DNA of 64,000 nucleotides, taken from NCBI RefSeq assembly GCF_000372725.1, contig NW_005195017.1, positions 112,921-176,920 of the forward strand, in the 5' to 3' direction. The notes below the pieces were generated by a model. The model was not told where the DNA came from, searched no databases, and saw nothing but the letters and a program-made list of their open reading frames with translations. Positions 10,607 to 22,357 of the stretch are shown here, piece by piece. The stretch's first letter is position 1. The number at the start of each line of letters is the position of its first letter. Source of the stretch: Emiliania huxleyi CCMP1516. Lineage: Eukaryota; Haptophyta; Isochrysidales; Noelaerhabdaceae. The translations under genes and the position numbers were made by a program.

Positions 10607-11050
10607 GATGGCGAACGAGGGCGGATGCTTGAGGCGACCGTCTTGTGATGAAGGGGGAACAGGGGCTGGCACTTCGTGGGCAGATAAAAAGAATGAAAAA
10701 CCCGCGAAGAAGCGCGCCCGGCCCTGGATGTGAGGTTGATGACTGCACTCCAAGTGCTCCAAGTGCCCGCACCGCCGGACTGCGATCGAGGGAGCACGGG
10801 GAGAAACCGCAGCTGTGCTGGGGCGGAGCGCAGTACATGAACCACGACGGTGTATCTCCAACATTTTCAACATCGCCAACTGCAGCCTGAGATGGAACAC
10901 GAGCCGAGGCAGTGTAGAATTCTGGCACTTGGAGCACTTTCGTGTATATAGAATTTAAACAAAAGAACTCTCTCTCACAGCACACAGGCTCGACACAGGT
11001 GCGAACTGGCGAAAAAAAGAATTTTACGACGGAGAAAGAAAGAAGAAGAC

Positions 11051-11087
<37 letters not shown>

Positions 11088-11333
11088 CACTCACACACAC
11101 AAGAAGACGACGAGGTCTTTCAGCTGCACACTGCACACCCACCGCCCAACATGGCAATGTTAATATGTGTATTGCAATACGGACGTATGTGTGCCCAGGC
11201 GTGGCTAGTCCGTGCCGACCGTGCAGGAAAATGGAGGTAGGGTCGTCGAATGTAACCAGTGCAGGGGCACGTCGTCGTCGAGGCAGTATAATAGTTGTGT
11301 GAAACAAGAGTTGTGTGTGGACCGCTCTAAAGG
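10607..11333. other. Upstream region of the permease gene
   Basis: No additional gene is supported. There are repeated CACTTGGAGCACTTGGAG-like motifs (10745-10765, 10926-10940), also found near 950, 54140 and 62210-62270, and a GATGTGAGGTT motif with counterparts at about 17460 and, inverted, 62290. A (GT)n tract (about 11055-11088) meets a (CA) tract. Two A/T-rich AAAAGAATTT blocks (10949, 11012) lie here. Confidence 0.5.
10949..11010 (-). promoter_or_regulatory. Candidate promoter block upstream of the permease
   Basis: Read on the minus strand it is CTGTGAGAGAGAG, then TTTGTTTAAATTC. The same composite sequence, including a longer upstream stretch resembling GGTGCGAACTGGCG in plus orientation, occurs upstream of the YFH7-like kinase (51080-51150) and at 14944-15020. 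Confidence 0.45.
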
Positions 11334-11886
11334 GTGTGGATGCTGGGTTGAACAAAATCGGAGGACGCGACCCACCTCGCCACAGACGGTCCCGCGCCTC
11401 GCCGCTATGACGGGCACACGCCCCGCACCGTCCGCTGTGTGCCCGTCTTTGTCCGGAGTGAAAAGTCCAACGCGCTCGTCGGTGACGGCTTCCTCCAACC
11501 TGCGCCGCGCTCGGCGAACCTCGACAGCGCTTTCGGTGGCATGCAGCTCTTTGCGACAGAAGCCTGGAGAGCAGCTCCTCTGCTGCTCACACACTCTGCA
11601 CAGCTGACACAGCCTACTGTGCGGCTGCCACAGCTGTGACAGCGATGGGCTCGCCCTCACTGGCCCTCAGTCACTTGTGCTGCGGCTTGTGTGAGCGACA
11701 CTGCTCGGCGACTGCCGGCACACTGTGAGACCATGGGTGTGAGGTCAAACCACGCTACCAGCGCTTGGTCACATCGGCCCCGAGGTCAGATCCATCTACT
11801 CTGTTGATGACAAGACTTGTTTACCGGCTGGAGCCGAGCAGGAGGGCTTGGCGCACAACCTCTGTTCAACTCACCCTCCACACCCC
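11334..11886 (+). mobile_element. MITE-like element, copy 2 of 3
   Basis: Homologous along its length to 1163-1706, with ends GGTGTGGATGCTGGGTTGAAC and TTCAACTCACCCTCCACACC, which are imperfect inverted repeats. No coding capacity is supported. Confidence 0.6.
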
Positions 11887-13286
<1,400 letters not shown>

Positions 13287-13296
13287 GTGCACACAC

Positions 13297-13345
13297 AAAG
13301 AATTCTACGAAAACAAGCCCCTCTCACAGCAGACTGGCACGAACT
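13297..13345 (-). promoter_or_regulatory. Candidate promoter block of the ferredoxin gene
   Basis: On the minus strand it reads CTGTGAGAGGGG, then GTTTTCGTAGAATTCTTTG, ending about 11 nt before the ATG. It is a diverged match to the A/T-rich block seen upstream of other genes. Confidence 0.45.
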
Positions 13346-13369
13346 AGAGAGAGAGAGAGAGAGTATAGA

Positions 13370-15048
13370 GAGAGCTGAGGATGGCCGTTATCCGTTAGTG
13401 CGGACGTCGCCGCGGCTCGCCTCTGCCGCGGCGGCTGCTGCGCGCACGCGGCGGCGCCGCTCTCTCGCGAGACGGCTGGCGACGCGGCTCGCCGCCGACG
13501 TACGGTGCGCTCGTCCGACGGTCCGCAGCGTGGCGTGCGCGGCGTTGAGCGCCGCTCTGCGAGCGCCTCTGCGCCTGCACTGCCTGTCTCTGTTGCTGGT
13601 GGTGGTGGTGGTGCTGCTGCTGCTGGTGCCGATGCTGCTGCTGGCGCGGCGCGGCTGTGCGACTGGGCTCGACGCGCGCGTCGCGAGCGTCTGACGCGGC
13701 GGGCGGCGTCGGGCAGGTGCGCTTCTCTCTCGGGTGGTGGTGGTGGTGCTGCTGCTGCTGCTGGTGGTGCAGATGCTGCTGCTGGTGCGGCGCGGCTCTC
13801 CGACGCGACTCGATGCGCGCGTCGTGGCTATCTGACGCGGCGGGCGGCGTCGCGGGCGGCAGCGGTGGCGGCTCGCGGGTGGAGGTGGAGGCTGGTGGCT
13901 GTGGTGGACCTTTGACTTCCTGGAGATGTTGAGGCGGCGGTGGCTAGGGGAACATCGCGGGGAGCTGCGCGTCCGGAGGGCGAGCTGTGCAGATCCGGAT
14001 GGCTTCACCTTCGTTGAGCAGCTCAACCCTCTGGGGAGTGAGTCGCCGACGCCGGTGTCTTGACACCCAACACTCTACCTTAGCTCCTGAGGGGCGCGTG
14101 GTTCTAACCACGTAGTAGGACTACAACCCACCACAGACACCCTCCCCCACTCCTCACGTGTACACACTCCCTCACCCTCTCCTCTCTCCTCTCTCTCTCT
14201 CTCCTCTCTCTCTCTCCTCTCCTTGTCTGTGCTGTCTGCCTGACTCAGGCACTAACTCTGCCGATGCGTGATTGTGTGTGGGCTGCTCCGAGGGGGCCCT
14301 CTGTGCGATCCGACGGGTAGGGGGGCTGTGCCCGGGCGGTGTCCGGTGTGGAGTCCCCTTCTGATCCCGCCTGGGATGTTGGGTGTGAGGTTGTGGCGGC
14401 TTCGATCCCAAGGGGGGGAGCTGATCCCACTCAATAACCAACTCTCAGGGGCAGTAGGTGGGCGAGCTTCAGGCACGCTCATCTCGATCGTCAAGACGTT
14501 GCTACGCGCGGTCTTCCGCGGGGGGAGCTGCGTCGACGGGTGCGGGACCGCGGCGCAGCCAGTGCCGCGGCGAGGCCTCCGGCTGTTTGCGGCGGGCGGC
14601 TTGCTGCTCGCTGCGATGGCGAAAAACTCGTCTCGCCACACGCCAAGGGCTTATGCTCTGGTGAGACGTGAGGCGCATGCGCCCAGGAGGGGAGGGGGCA
14701 TGCGTAACGACACTGCTAGAGATGCCTTTCGGGGCCCAGAGATAAAACTTCTGTGATGCCATGCGTGACCTAGTAGTGTCCCCAGCTATGGGCGTGTCCA
14801 CGTTGGAGCCAGGTGTGGTGTGGGCGCGAGAATAGCTCCGCCGTTCATGGAGGCAACCGATGCGAGTCGACTGGTGTGTGTCGTCGTGGTTTCGTATCAA
14901 GAATTCTCTCTCTCTCTGGCACGAACTAGCACCACAAGAGGCACAGCGAAGAATTTGAACAAGACAACTCTCTCTCACAGCAGACAGGCTCGACACAGGT
15001 GCGAACTGGCGCGTGCTAGTACTATCACCGGCACACCACCGGAGCCGC
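13370..15048. repeat. Gene-poor segment with tandem duplication
   Basis: About 13580-13860 holds two imperfect copies of a ~140-bp unit rich in GGTGGTG/CTGCTG, which gives low-complexity frames on both strands. A CT-rich tract lies at about 14170-14225. Between 14250 and 14760 both strands have open frames of 130-160 codons without recognisable motifs; I do not call them. A copy of the composite promoter-like block (14944-15020, minus orientation) has no clear gene behind it. Confidence 0.5.
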
Positions 15049-15966
15049 CTAAGCGACTCCGTTAAGAACGGCAATGCACTTAGCTCCGTGCACAATGCCG
15101 CTGTCCCCGCACGCTAGCTCGTTCACCGTCTGCCACGCCACGGCGGTGTGGAGAACGACAGACAAGCGCTGCATCTGCAGCCCGTGCCAGTTCTTGGTGG
15201 TCCATGTGACCTCATCGAGGTGCTGAGCGTGCGAAAGTTTGTTACTCAGCTGGTCCGCCGCCTGCCGAAGAATTCTGCGGACGCCGTCCCCGAAGCCGCC
15301 GAACGTCTCGAAGTCGAGCAAACGCAGGTCGCAATTCTTCTCCCGCGCGAACCGGTATTCGCCCTTCTCGTAGCGGGCCGTCACAGGTGCCCCCGCCTCC
15401 GCCTCCCCCTCACTCTCCCCCTCCTCCTCTTCCGCCGCCGCCGCCTCCGCCTCTGCATCCTCCGCCTCCCTCCCCCCCTCCCCCCCCCCTCCCGGCCGCG
15501 GCCATGCAGCATGCCCTAACACTAAATCGAGCAGCGCCCGCTCGGTGTTGCCGAAGGCGACAAAAGCCCCCTTCCAGCCGAGCCGATCGCCACCCTTGCA
15601 CGCAAGCGAGCTCGTCAGTTTCAAGTCGCCAACGAGGCGCACATGCCCTTTGCCGATGTTCGCCGCCGCCACGTCAGGTTGTTTTGGGTTACTGTAACTG
15701 AGGTGTGCAGACGGCTCCATCTCGATGAGCATGCCCCACGCCGAGCGAAGGGTCTTGACGAGTCGTTTGAGCAGGTATTTGTGTCGTGTCGCGTGCTTCG
15801 CACGCGGGTTGACCATTGCGGCATCGCCGAGTTCTTCGTGCGGCTTGCCGTTTGGCGCCTTCTTGCCCGCCTCCACCGCCTGGCAGGCAACATCGAGCGG
15901 GAGGCCGAGGCGGCGCTGAACTGTAATGCGCATCGCCCACGTCTCCATCTTCATATCATCCCGCAT
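15049..15966 (-). CDS. Retroelement-type C-terminal protein, probable fragment
   Basis: One open frame of 305 aa. The N-terminal part reads like the segment that follows the reverse-transcriptase core in many algal and plant non-LTR retroelement-like proteins: an RRLGLPL motif, a GDAAM ... RHKYL stretch, then E..P...PDV and GDLKLTS. The last two resemble a PD-(D/E)XK-type nuclease core. A Glu/Ala/Gly low-complexity linker at 15375-15520 separates it from a C-terminal part (FETFGGFGDGVRRILRQAADQLSNK is split around residue 225) that I cannot place. No reverse-transcriptase domain is present upstream, so this looks like a surviving tail of a longer protein. The assignment rests on remembered family patterns and needs a profile search. 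Confidence 0.4.
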   Translation of the reverse strand: MRDDMKMETWAMRITVQRRLGLPLDVACQAVEAGKKAPNGKPHEELGDAAMVNPRAKHATRHKYLLKRLVKTLRSAWGMLIEMEPSAHLSYSNPKQPDVAAANIGKGHVRLVGDLKLTSSLACKGGDRLGWKGAFVAFGNTERALLDLVLGHAAWPRPGGGGEGGREAEDAEAEAAAAEEEEGESEGEAEAGAPVTARYEKGEYRFAREKNCDLRLLDFETFGGFGDGVRRILRQAADQLSNKLSHAQHLDEVTWTTKNWHGLQMQRLSVVLHTAVAWQTVNELACGDSGIVHGAKCIAVLNGVA

Positions 15967-16448
15967 GGGGATCGCATTCAGGAAGGCGCCAGCCCCCTCC
16001 TGGCTGACTGCGACGAACCGAATCGCCTAGAGCTCTACAGCTCTACAGCGCTCCAGGGCGCTCTACATCTCTACAGCTCTACAGCGCTCTACACTCTACA
16101 TCCTCTACACCCTCGTCCCTCCCTCAGGTCCTTCTATGGCATCTGTGCCCCGTTCGTGCCGCGTCCTCTGCCCTGGAAAGAAAAGAAACATCGCCGAAGG
16201 CAGATTCATTTCATCTACATAAGGCGATATATACGATGCGGGCGTTTTTCTTTCGCGATCACAGCTCGCTTAGTGCTCGCGCTCCCTGCTCCACCTCGCT
16301 TGATAATCATCGGCCGACCTTCCTCATTTTTCTCTTTCGCGAGGAGCAAGAAGACGAGCAACATGGCTCCTCTTCGAGAGGCAACTTCGTTTTCTCTCGC
16401 GAGTCCCGGAGCTTTGCTGCTCGCGCTCTCAGCTCGCCTCGCTTGATA
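15967..16448. other. Intergenic with CTCTACAG repeats
   Basis: About 16030-16110 holds short AGCTCTACAGC/GCTCTACA repeats. About 16250-16445 holds two related blocks resembling AGCTCGC...GCTCGCGCTC...CTCGCTTGATAAT. Short frames here (for example ATG at 16363) are not supported. Confidence 0.45.
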
Positions 16449-17104
16449 ATGCTCGCCCTGCTCGCTGCGCCATCGACTCTTGGCGCGCACCGCTCGCCCC
16501 GCAGCCTCGCTCGCTCACCAGCGCGTCTTTTTTCCCGCCCTCCCACCCTCTCTTGCCTTTTTTTAGGCCTCGTCATCTCGACGCCGCTTCCGCTGTCGCG
16601 GCGCTGCGAGCTGCGGCTGCCGGCCATGTGCGACGCTGGCGAGGACGCCCCGGCGGCGGAGGAGGAGCCGCCCGCTGCGTCGGTGCTGGACGACCTCTCG
16701 GGCGTGCCGGCCGAGGTTCTGGACCCTAGAAGCGGAATACTGTTCTTGTACTCCAACTAGCGCTCGAGAGGACACGTATTCAGCTGTAGTCAGCCGCATT
16801 CAGCCGTAGTCACTGCAGTCGCCTCCCTCGTATTCACGCGGTGCTCTGAAGACTCTGCGCAATCCCGCCTTCCCGCCCTGATGTTGGTGTATTCGGCACG
16901 TAGGTTCTGGAGACGGTCAAGGGGCTCACTCTGCTGTGAACGGCGCCTCTTCACACCTGCAGCTGTGAACAGGTTCTGGAGACGGTCAAGGGGCTCACTC
17001 TGCTCGAGGCGGCGGCCTTGATCAAGGAGGTGGACGCCACGTTCAAGGTGGGAGACTACAAGGAGGAGGACGAGGAGGCGGCGGAGCCCGTGGCGGCCGA
17101 ATAG
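16449..17104 (+). CDS. Ribosomal L7/L12-like protein, N-terminal domain only
   Basis: Exons 16449-16715 and 16973-17104 give 132 aa. The segment VLETVKGLTLLEAAALIKEV matches the N-terminal dimerisation helix pair of bacterial/organellar L7/L12, which anchors L12 to the ribosome stalk via L10. A hydrophobic N-terminus and a basic stretch would suit organelle targeting; an alternative ATG is at 16627. After FKVGDYKEEDEEAAEPVAAE the frame ends, so the usual C-terminal factor-binding domain is absent. That could mean a truncated paralogue or a further unrecognised exon. The intron (16716-16972, GT-AG) holds two successive insertions: a ~180-bp introner (16716-16903) and a hairpin element (16936-16970), with GTTCTGGA present three times. 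Splicing from the first AG|GTTCTGG to the last restores the helix exactly. Confidence 0.72.
16716..16903 (+). mobile_element. Introner element, copy 1
   Basis: This intronic sequence starts AG|GTTCTGGACCCTAGAAGCGG and ends GTATTCGGCACGTAG|GTTCTGG. It shares blocks along its length, in gene-sense orientation, with the intron of the GST gene at about 26265-26440: CCTAGAAGCGG at the 5' end, CGCTCGAGAGG..CACGTATTC in the middle, and CCGCCTTCCCGCCC then CACGTAG at the 3' end. Two unrelated genes sharing an entire intron sequence is what defines an introner family. Confidence 0.85.
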
Positions 17105-17897
17105 GGCGATACACATAGGGCACCACCAACGCGGCGGACGGCAGAGTCCCTCTCACACGTGCTCCTCGCCGCCGCCGGTATGGTGAGCACGCGATACACA
17201 GAGCGTGTCAGCACCGCGCGTGAGCTGCTGCTGCTTGGAAGTGGCGCTGGCGGCACTCGTGTTGCGTCTCCTTTTTGCCTTTTGATGTATTCTACGGCTG
17301 TACCGTGTACGGCTCTACACAGTGCGCTGTGCGGCAGATCAGCACCGCTTTTGAGTGGGGAGCGGATACGCACAGTGAGCACTCGCCGGCCGCCGCGCGC
17401 GCGCCGCCCCGAAAGACGAGCAGCAGGCCGCCGCGCGCCCCGGCGCGCGAGACCCCTGGATGTGAGGTTGCACACTGGCGGGGCTCCGTCCCCGTCTTCC
17501 GCGGTACTAAAAATCCCTTGCTCCAAGCGCTTGCGCTTCGGCGGTAGTGATCTAATCACCCGAATTCACGTTCGGATCGCTCCTCATCGCAAACCCTGTC
17601 AGTTCACCTACGGGGTATGTTCGTAAGAGCTACATACATCGAAAAAGCTGGCTTTCCTTTTGCTGAAAGCATTGCCCTTGCCCCCCCCCCCCCCACCCCC
17701 CCCACCCCACCCCCACCCCCACCCACCCACACACACACACACACACCCACCCCACCCCACCCGCCCCACCCCCACGCCGCCACCCCGCGTAATATCCGAG
17801 AAGGGCTTGCTCGTGTGCCGCCAACGTGTGCCGCCAACGCGCCGCTCATCGCCTCCCTACAAGCATCGGACGGTGCTGTCAAAGCTGCCACCTCGTC
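17105..17897. other. Intergenic with C/CA-rich tract
   Basis: About 17680-17785 is a CCCCACCCC / CACACA low-complexity run. Frames across 17159-17626 show no motifs. I see no gene, RNA or mobile element. Confidence 0.5.
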
Positions 17898-20800
17898 ATG
17901 TCCTTTCGCCGCCTCTCGCGGCTGGCCGCTCCGGTCAGCGCGGGCGCGGTGTTGCTCGCCCGCGCCGCTGCACCGCCGCCCGAGCTGGCCGAGTGCTCGT
18001 ATGATGTGCGGAGGCAAGGAGTGTCCAGCGGGATGCACATCGAGCTCCAGAAGCTGCGGCCGCGGGAGGAGCAACTGCGGCGCAAGTGGGAGGAGGACGA
18101 GGCTGGCTTCCACAAGCTCCCGCCACGGGCATGGCCTCCGGTCCAACCAAAGCCAGAGGAGCTGCCGGCGCTGCAGGAGGCGGCGGCGGCGGCGGACGCG
18201 CCGCCGCAGGCACAGTTCGACCTCGCGACGTGCCTCACGTTCAACAACTTGGACCCCGTGGACGGCTTACGCCGCTACCGCGAGCTGGCTAAGAGCGGGG
18301 CAGGTCAGAACGGACAACAAGCGAACCACGCCTCATTCCTTCGTGATTTGTTGGTGATGGCAGAGAGCGAGGCACGTCACACCCTGAGACGACACCCACA
18401 CTCGCACACTCACGCACACACAGCGGGGAGCGGGCGTGGTTGCGGCGGCCACCGTGAGGGATGAGCTAACCAGTCCCAGTGATTGGACAACCAATATGCG
18501 CAGGTCCGGTGCGGCCGAGGACACCAGCGCTGAGTCAAGAATGAGTCAAGAACCAATACGTGTGCTGCGCCGTAGGGTCGCTGCGGCAGGACGCGGCGGT
18601 TGCGGTGGCGACGGTGCTGCTCGAGGGCATCGGGAGGGACCGCAGAACTGCCGAGTTCATGTTGTTTACGCGTGGCACGTCCCGTCCTCACCCCCTACCC
18701 TACCCGTTAGGACCTCGAGGAGGAGAGCACTGCAGAGGGGGTGTCGCTGCTGCAGGAGGTGGCCGCGGCGGGGCACGCGCAGGCGCTGTACGAGGTCGGC
18801 GTGCTGCACTGCTTGGGCAGCGTGTGCCACCCCGGCATGACGGAGGGTGGTCGAGGAATAGGTCGGCGTGCTGCACTACTTGGGCAGCGTGCCGCAGCTG
18901 CTCGCGGAGGACTACGGCAGGGCATACGCGTGCTTTGAGGCGGCGGCGGCGCAACAGCACATGTCGGCCAACTTCATGCAGGCCGAGCTGCTCATCGAAG
19001 GGATGGGCGTCGAGAGTGACGTCGCCGCGGCGGTGCCGCTCCTTGTCGCTGCGGCGGAGAGAGGCCATCGCATGGCGCGGCAGTACTTGCGCGACTTTTG
19101 GGACGCGGATGCGGCGCAGTCGGGCGTCGCGCCGGGAGGGAGCTCAATGGAGCGGGCCAGGGTGTTTGCGCAGCAGCTGCCGCAGGTGCCGCTCGGTGGG
19201 TCGGAGCACTTTTCGGTCTTCCGCGGCGACGGCGCGCAGAGCAGCCTGGCGGAGCTGCTGGCAGAGGCGGCGTCGAGCGACGTCGTGCTGCTCGGGGAGT
19301 GCCACGACGACCCCGTCGCGCACCACCTCGAGGCGTTCCTCCTCATCTCGCTGGCCGCCGTGCGGCCTGAGGTCGTCCTCTCGCTTGAGATGTTCACGCC
19401 TTAATTATTAATTAATCAGCAATTAATTAATTAATTAGGTCGTCCTCTCGCTTGAGATGTTCGAGCGCGACGTGCAGCTCGTGCTGGACGAGTACTTGGC
19501 CGGCGCGATCCGCGAGAAGGACATGCTGCAGGACAGTTACTTCGTTACTTAGTTGCTTAGTTACTGAGTCAGTCCACTACTTAATTAGAAGGACATGCTG
19601 CAGGACAGTTACTTCGTTACTTAGTTGCTTAGTACCTTAGTTACTTAGTCAGTCCACTACTTAATTAGAAGGGCATGCTGCAGGACGCGCGCCCGTGGAC
19701 AAACTACCGCTCCGACTACCGCCCGCTCGTCGAGTTCGCAAAGGTGTGCCGCCTATTCACAGCAGTGGGTGTGAATAGACGCCGTTCACACCTCCCTGAG
19801 TTCGCAAAGGTGTGCCGCCTCCCGGTGTGAACAGAGAGGTGTGAACAGGGAGGTGTGAACAGCGCCTATTCGCAAAGGCGTGCCGCCTCCCGGTGGTCGC
19901 CGCCAACGCGCCTCGGAGATACGTCGGCGCGGTCGGTCGGCGGAAAGAGGCGCTGCACGAGGACTTTGCGGCGGTCGAGGCGTGGCCGCAGCAGGTGGCG
20001 CCGTTTCTGCCGCCGCTGCCGCTGCCGGCGCCGTCGCAGGTGTACATGCAGCACTTAATGGCGGACCCGGAGGTGCTCGGCACGGCGGTAATTAATTAAT
20101 TAATTAATTAATTAATTAATGGCGGACCCGGAGGTGCTCGGCACGGCGGTCGGCCGCACGGACCCGGAGCTGGTGGCGGAGGCGGGTGGCGATCTGGGCC
20201 GCGAGATAACCGCCCGAGGATCGGTCGGCTCACCGGCCCTGACGGAGCAGTCGACGACAGAGAGGCGGCTTGGGTAGGGGGTGGGGATGGGAATAAGGGG
20301 GGGAAGGGTAAAGGGTCGCGCTCCTCACGTCGGCCTCAGTTCGCTAGCGTCGATGCATTGAGTGCTTGTCCTCAGGCGGCAGGGCGAGTGTCCGTACCTC
20401 GGCGTCAGCGGGCGGGACGGGCTGCTCGCGCCGGTGCTGCTCTGGGACGCGACTATGGCCCTCTCCATCGCCCGGGCACTGCAGGCGAGACTCCCGAGGC
20501 GCTGGTGGTGCATCATCATCTGGTTCTGAGTGGCTGCTCCGCTGGCTGCAGGCGAGGCCCGAGGCGCTGGTGGTGCATGTGTGCGGCTATTTCCACTGCG
20601 AGAAGCACGTCGGCATCGCCGAGATGCTCTCCGCGTACGCGCCTCAGCCGCCGTCGACTCTCGTGGTTGCGATGCACCCCGAGGCCGAGTGCCACGCCTC
20701 AATTATTAATTAATCAGCACTTAATTAATTATTAAGGTTGCGATGTACCCCGAGGCCGAGTGCCACGCCTTAATTAATAATTAATCAGCACTTAATTAAT

Positions 20801-20933
20801 TATTAAGGTTGCGATGTACCCCGAGGCCGAGTGCCACGCCTTTCGACCGCAGCACAAAGGCGCCGCCGACTTCGTCATCCTCACGGACGCATCCCTCCCG
20901 CGCTCGTACGACCACTCGCCGCACGAGGAGTGA
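17898..20933 (+). CDS. Sel1-repeat and ChaN/haem-binding-like fusion, 11 exons
   Basis: Exons 17898-18303, 18576-18637, 18711-18794, 18862-19371, 19439-19519, 19672-19743, 19878-20072, 20134-20181, 20383-20484, 20552-20665 and 20808-20933 sum to 1800 nt, 599 aa, all in frame. An Arg/Ala-rich start may be a targeting presequence. Residues ~75-290 carry Sel1-like repeats (EGIGRD-LEEESTAEGV, AAAERGHRMARQYL). The C-terminal half matches the ChaN-like family: VVLLGECHDDPVAHH, LSLEMFERDV, VVAANAPRRYVG, VLLWDATMALSIA, VVHVCGYFH. ChaN-type proteins bind haem; in plants and algae they are plastid proteins, so a haem- or iron-related plastid role is inferred. Nine of ten introns contain obvious duplicates of exon sequence around TTAATTAA tracts, hairpins or other inserts. 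Donors are 6 GT, 2 GC and 2 GA; all 10 downstream exons start with G. The exon 2 and exon 9 boundaries are the least certain. Confidence 0.87.
19396..20807. repeat. TTAATTAA-type intronic tracts with flanking duplicates
   Basis: A/T tracts lie at 19401-19437, 20090-20119, 20701-20735 and 20770-20806, in a gene otherwise above 65% GC by eye. Flanking exon duplicates are 25 bp at 19371-19395 and 19438-19462; ~29 bp around 20060-20089 and 20120-20150; and ~34 bp in three copies around 20665-20700, 20736-20769 and 20807-20840. The ~90-bp unit from 19520 to 19671 (TTAGTTGCTTAG-rich) is present twice. Confidence 0.92.
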
Positions 20934-21400
20934 TCTCGCGCGATCTCGCGCCATCTCGCGCCGTCTCGCGCCGTCTCGCGCCATCTCGCGCCATCTCGCG
21001 CCATCTCGCGCCGTTTCCCCGCACAGAGGTGTGAGACGGTTCCGCGACATTTCCGCGGTGCCTCCGTGAGCGTGACTGCGTGCGGCCGCGGCTTGGCGAG
21101 GGAGAGGGAGAGGGAGAGGGAGGGAGGGGGGGGGGGGGCGGAGAGCCGATGCGGCGGCGCAGGCCGGCGACGTCGCAGCCGCCGGGACGGCGGCGGTGGG
21201 GCGCCTCTAGGTCGGAGGGGTCGGTGAAGTGCTTTCCAGTGTGTCGCAGATGGCTGATGGTGTCACAAGCGTCAAGCCGCACATGTGTGACTCAAGTCGA
21301 AAAAAGGAAAAAAGCTGCCGCGGGTGCGGCATCGCAAGTTAGTACAAGAGGAACAGATACTGCGCGCCCCAGCCCGCGCGGCGCCGGGGCGCCGCGTGCG
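20934..21400. repeat. ATCTCGCGCC decamer array and G/A-rich tract
   Basis: Directly after the ChaN-like stop codon lie about seven units of a 10-mer (ATCTCGCGCC / GTCTCGCGCC, 20934-21012). A GGGAGA array lies at 21097-21130. No gene is seen between the convergent genes. Confidence 0.75.
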
Positions 21401-21758
21401 CTAGTCGTCCTCCTTTGGAGGCGGCGGCCCGCAAGGTTGTATCATCTTTTGCAGCGACGAGAACTTGACGCGGCCAACCGCCTCGTTCTCAGCGACGGCG
21501 AAGAAGGAGGAGAGGGAGTCGAAGCCGACGTAGAGGGCGTGCGAGTCGCGGTGCTGGTTCACGGCCCACTCGCTGCGGGCGACGGGCGGCGGAGCGGTCA
21601 GGTTGCGCGGAGTGGCGAAGCACACGCAGCGCGCAGCGCGCGGGCGGCGGAGGCGGGACGGTGCACAATTTTGTGGAGTCGGCGTGGCCCGTCCCGACGT
21701 ACTTCGCCTGCAGGTGCTCGAGCTGGGAGTGCACGGAGAAGCGCTCCTGGCTAGTCAT
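21401..21758 (-). CDS. SF3B5: Splicing factor SF3B subunit 5 (SF3b10)
   Basis: Exons 21758-21667 and 21572-21401 encode 87 aa, matching the family's usual ~86. Hallmarks are SVHSQLEHLQAKYVGTGHAD, EWAVNQHRDSHALYVGF and KMIQPCGPPPP. SF3B5 is a core part of the SF3b complex of the U2 snRNP, which recognises the branch site. The intron is GT-AG of 94 bp and, unlike most here, is followed by C rather than G. Confident call from sequence pattern alone. Confidence 0.97.
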
Positions 21759-21832
21759 TGCCCTCCGGGGCGTCGAGGAGAGATCAGGAGAGCGCCGAGG
21801 CCGCCTCCAAGGCTGTTTTCTTCTGGCTGAGG

Positions 21833-21862
21833 AAAAGAATTTAAACAAAAGAATTCATAGAT
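21833..21862 (-). promoter_or_regulatory. Candidate promoter block of SF3B5
   Basis: On the minus strand TTTTGTTTAAATTCTTTT lies about 75 nt upstream of the SF3B5 ATG, in the same orientation as the equivalents at other genes. Confidence 0.5.
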
Positions 21863-22357
21863 GCAAATAACGCCGCCGGCGCGCCCAACAGCCCCCAGTG
21901 CACAGCCGCAAGCGAAAGTGGAGCCAGCCGCAAGTGGAGCCTGCGCTGCGCGCGCGCCCTCGGCAATCGGATGGAGTGCTCGTGTGAGCTCCGCTGCCTC
22001 CTCTGTCCCTACATGCTCGCCCGCTCCTCCATCGAGACCGTGGGCTTCGGGGCGCGAGGCGGCCGGTGCTCCCCTTCCACCTCCACCTGGCGGCCACACA
22101 GGCAGCGGCGTTGCTCACGGGCGGGGCCGCCGTCCACGCCCCGCTCCCTCAAGCCGCCGCACTCCATCTCGGCTGGTCTCGGCTAGGTCTGGCACCTTAT
22201 CGGTACTGCGCCGCTGCGAGCCGCGCACCGAGCCGCGCACTGAGCCGTGGTACGGCTCCGCCGCCTTCGCCTTTGAACGCTCGAGCGAGTCGAGAAAGCC
22301 GCCTGTGTCCACGCGCTTTGAGTGAGTGCGTGGCGGGCAGCCGGAGGCCCCGCCCTA
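21863..22357. other. Intergenic between chitinase-like gene and SF3B5
   Basis: GC-rich with no supported frame. The word GCCGCGCACCGAGCCGCGCA (around 22217) is a short direct repeat. Nothing else can be assigned. Confidence 0.45.

Noticed and set aside
13388-14026. Ser/Thr/Arg-rich 212-codon minus frame
   Set aside because: It is the shadow of a GGTGGT/CTGCTG tandem duplication and lacks protein-like composition.
14252-14756. Open frames of 130-160 codons on both strands
   Set aside because: No motif, no promoter-consistent start and no splice continuation; expected by chance at this GC content.
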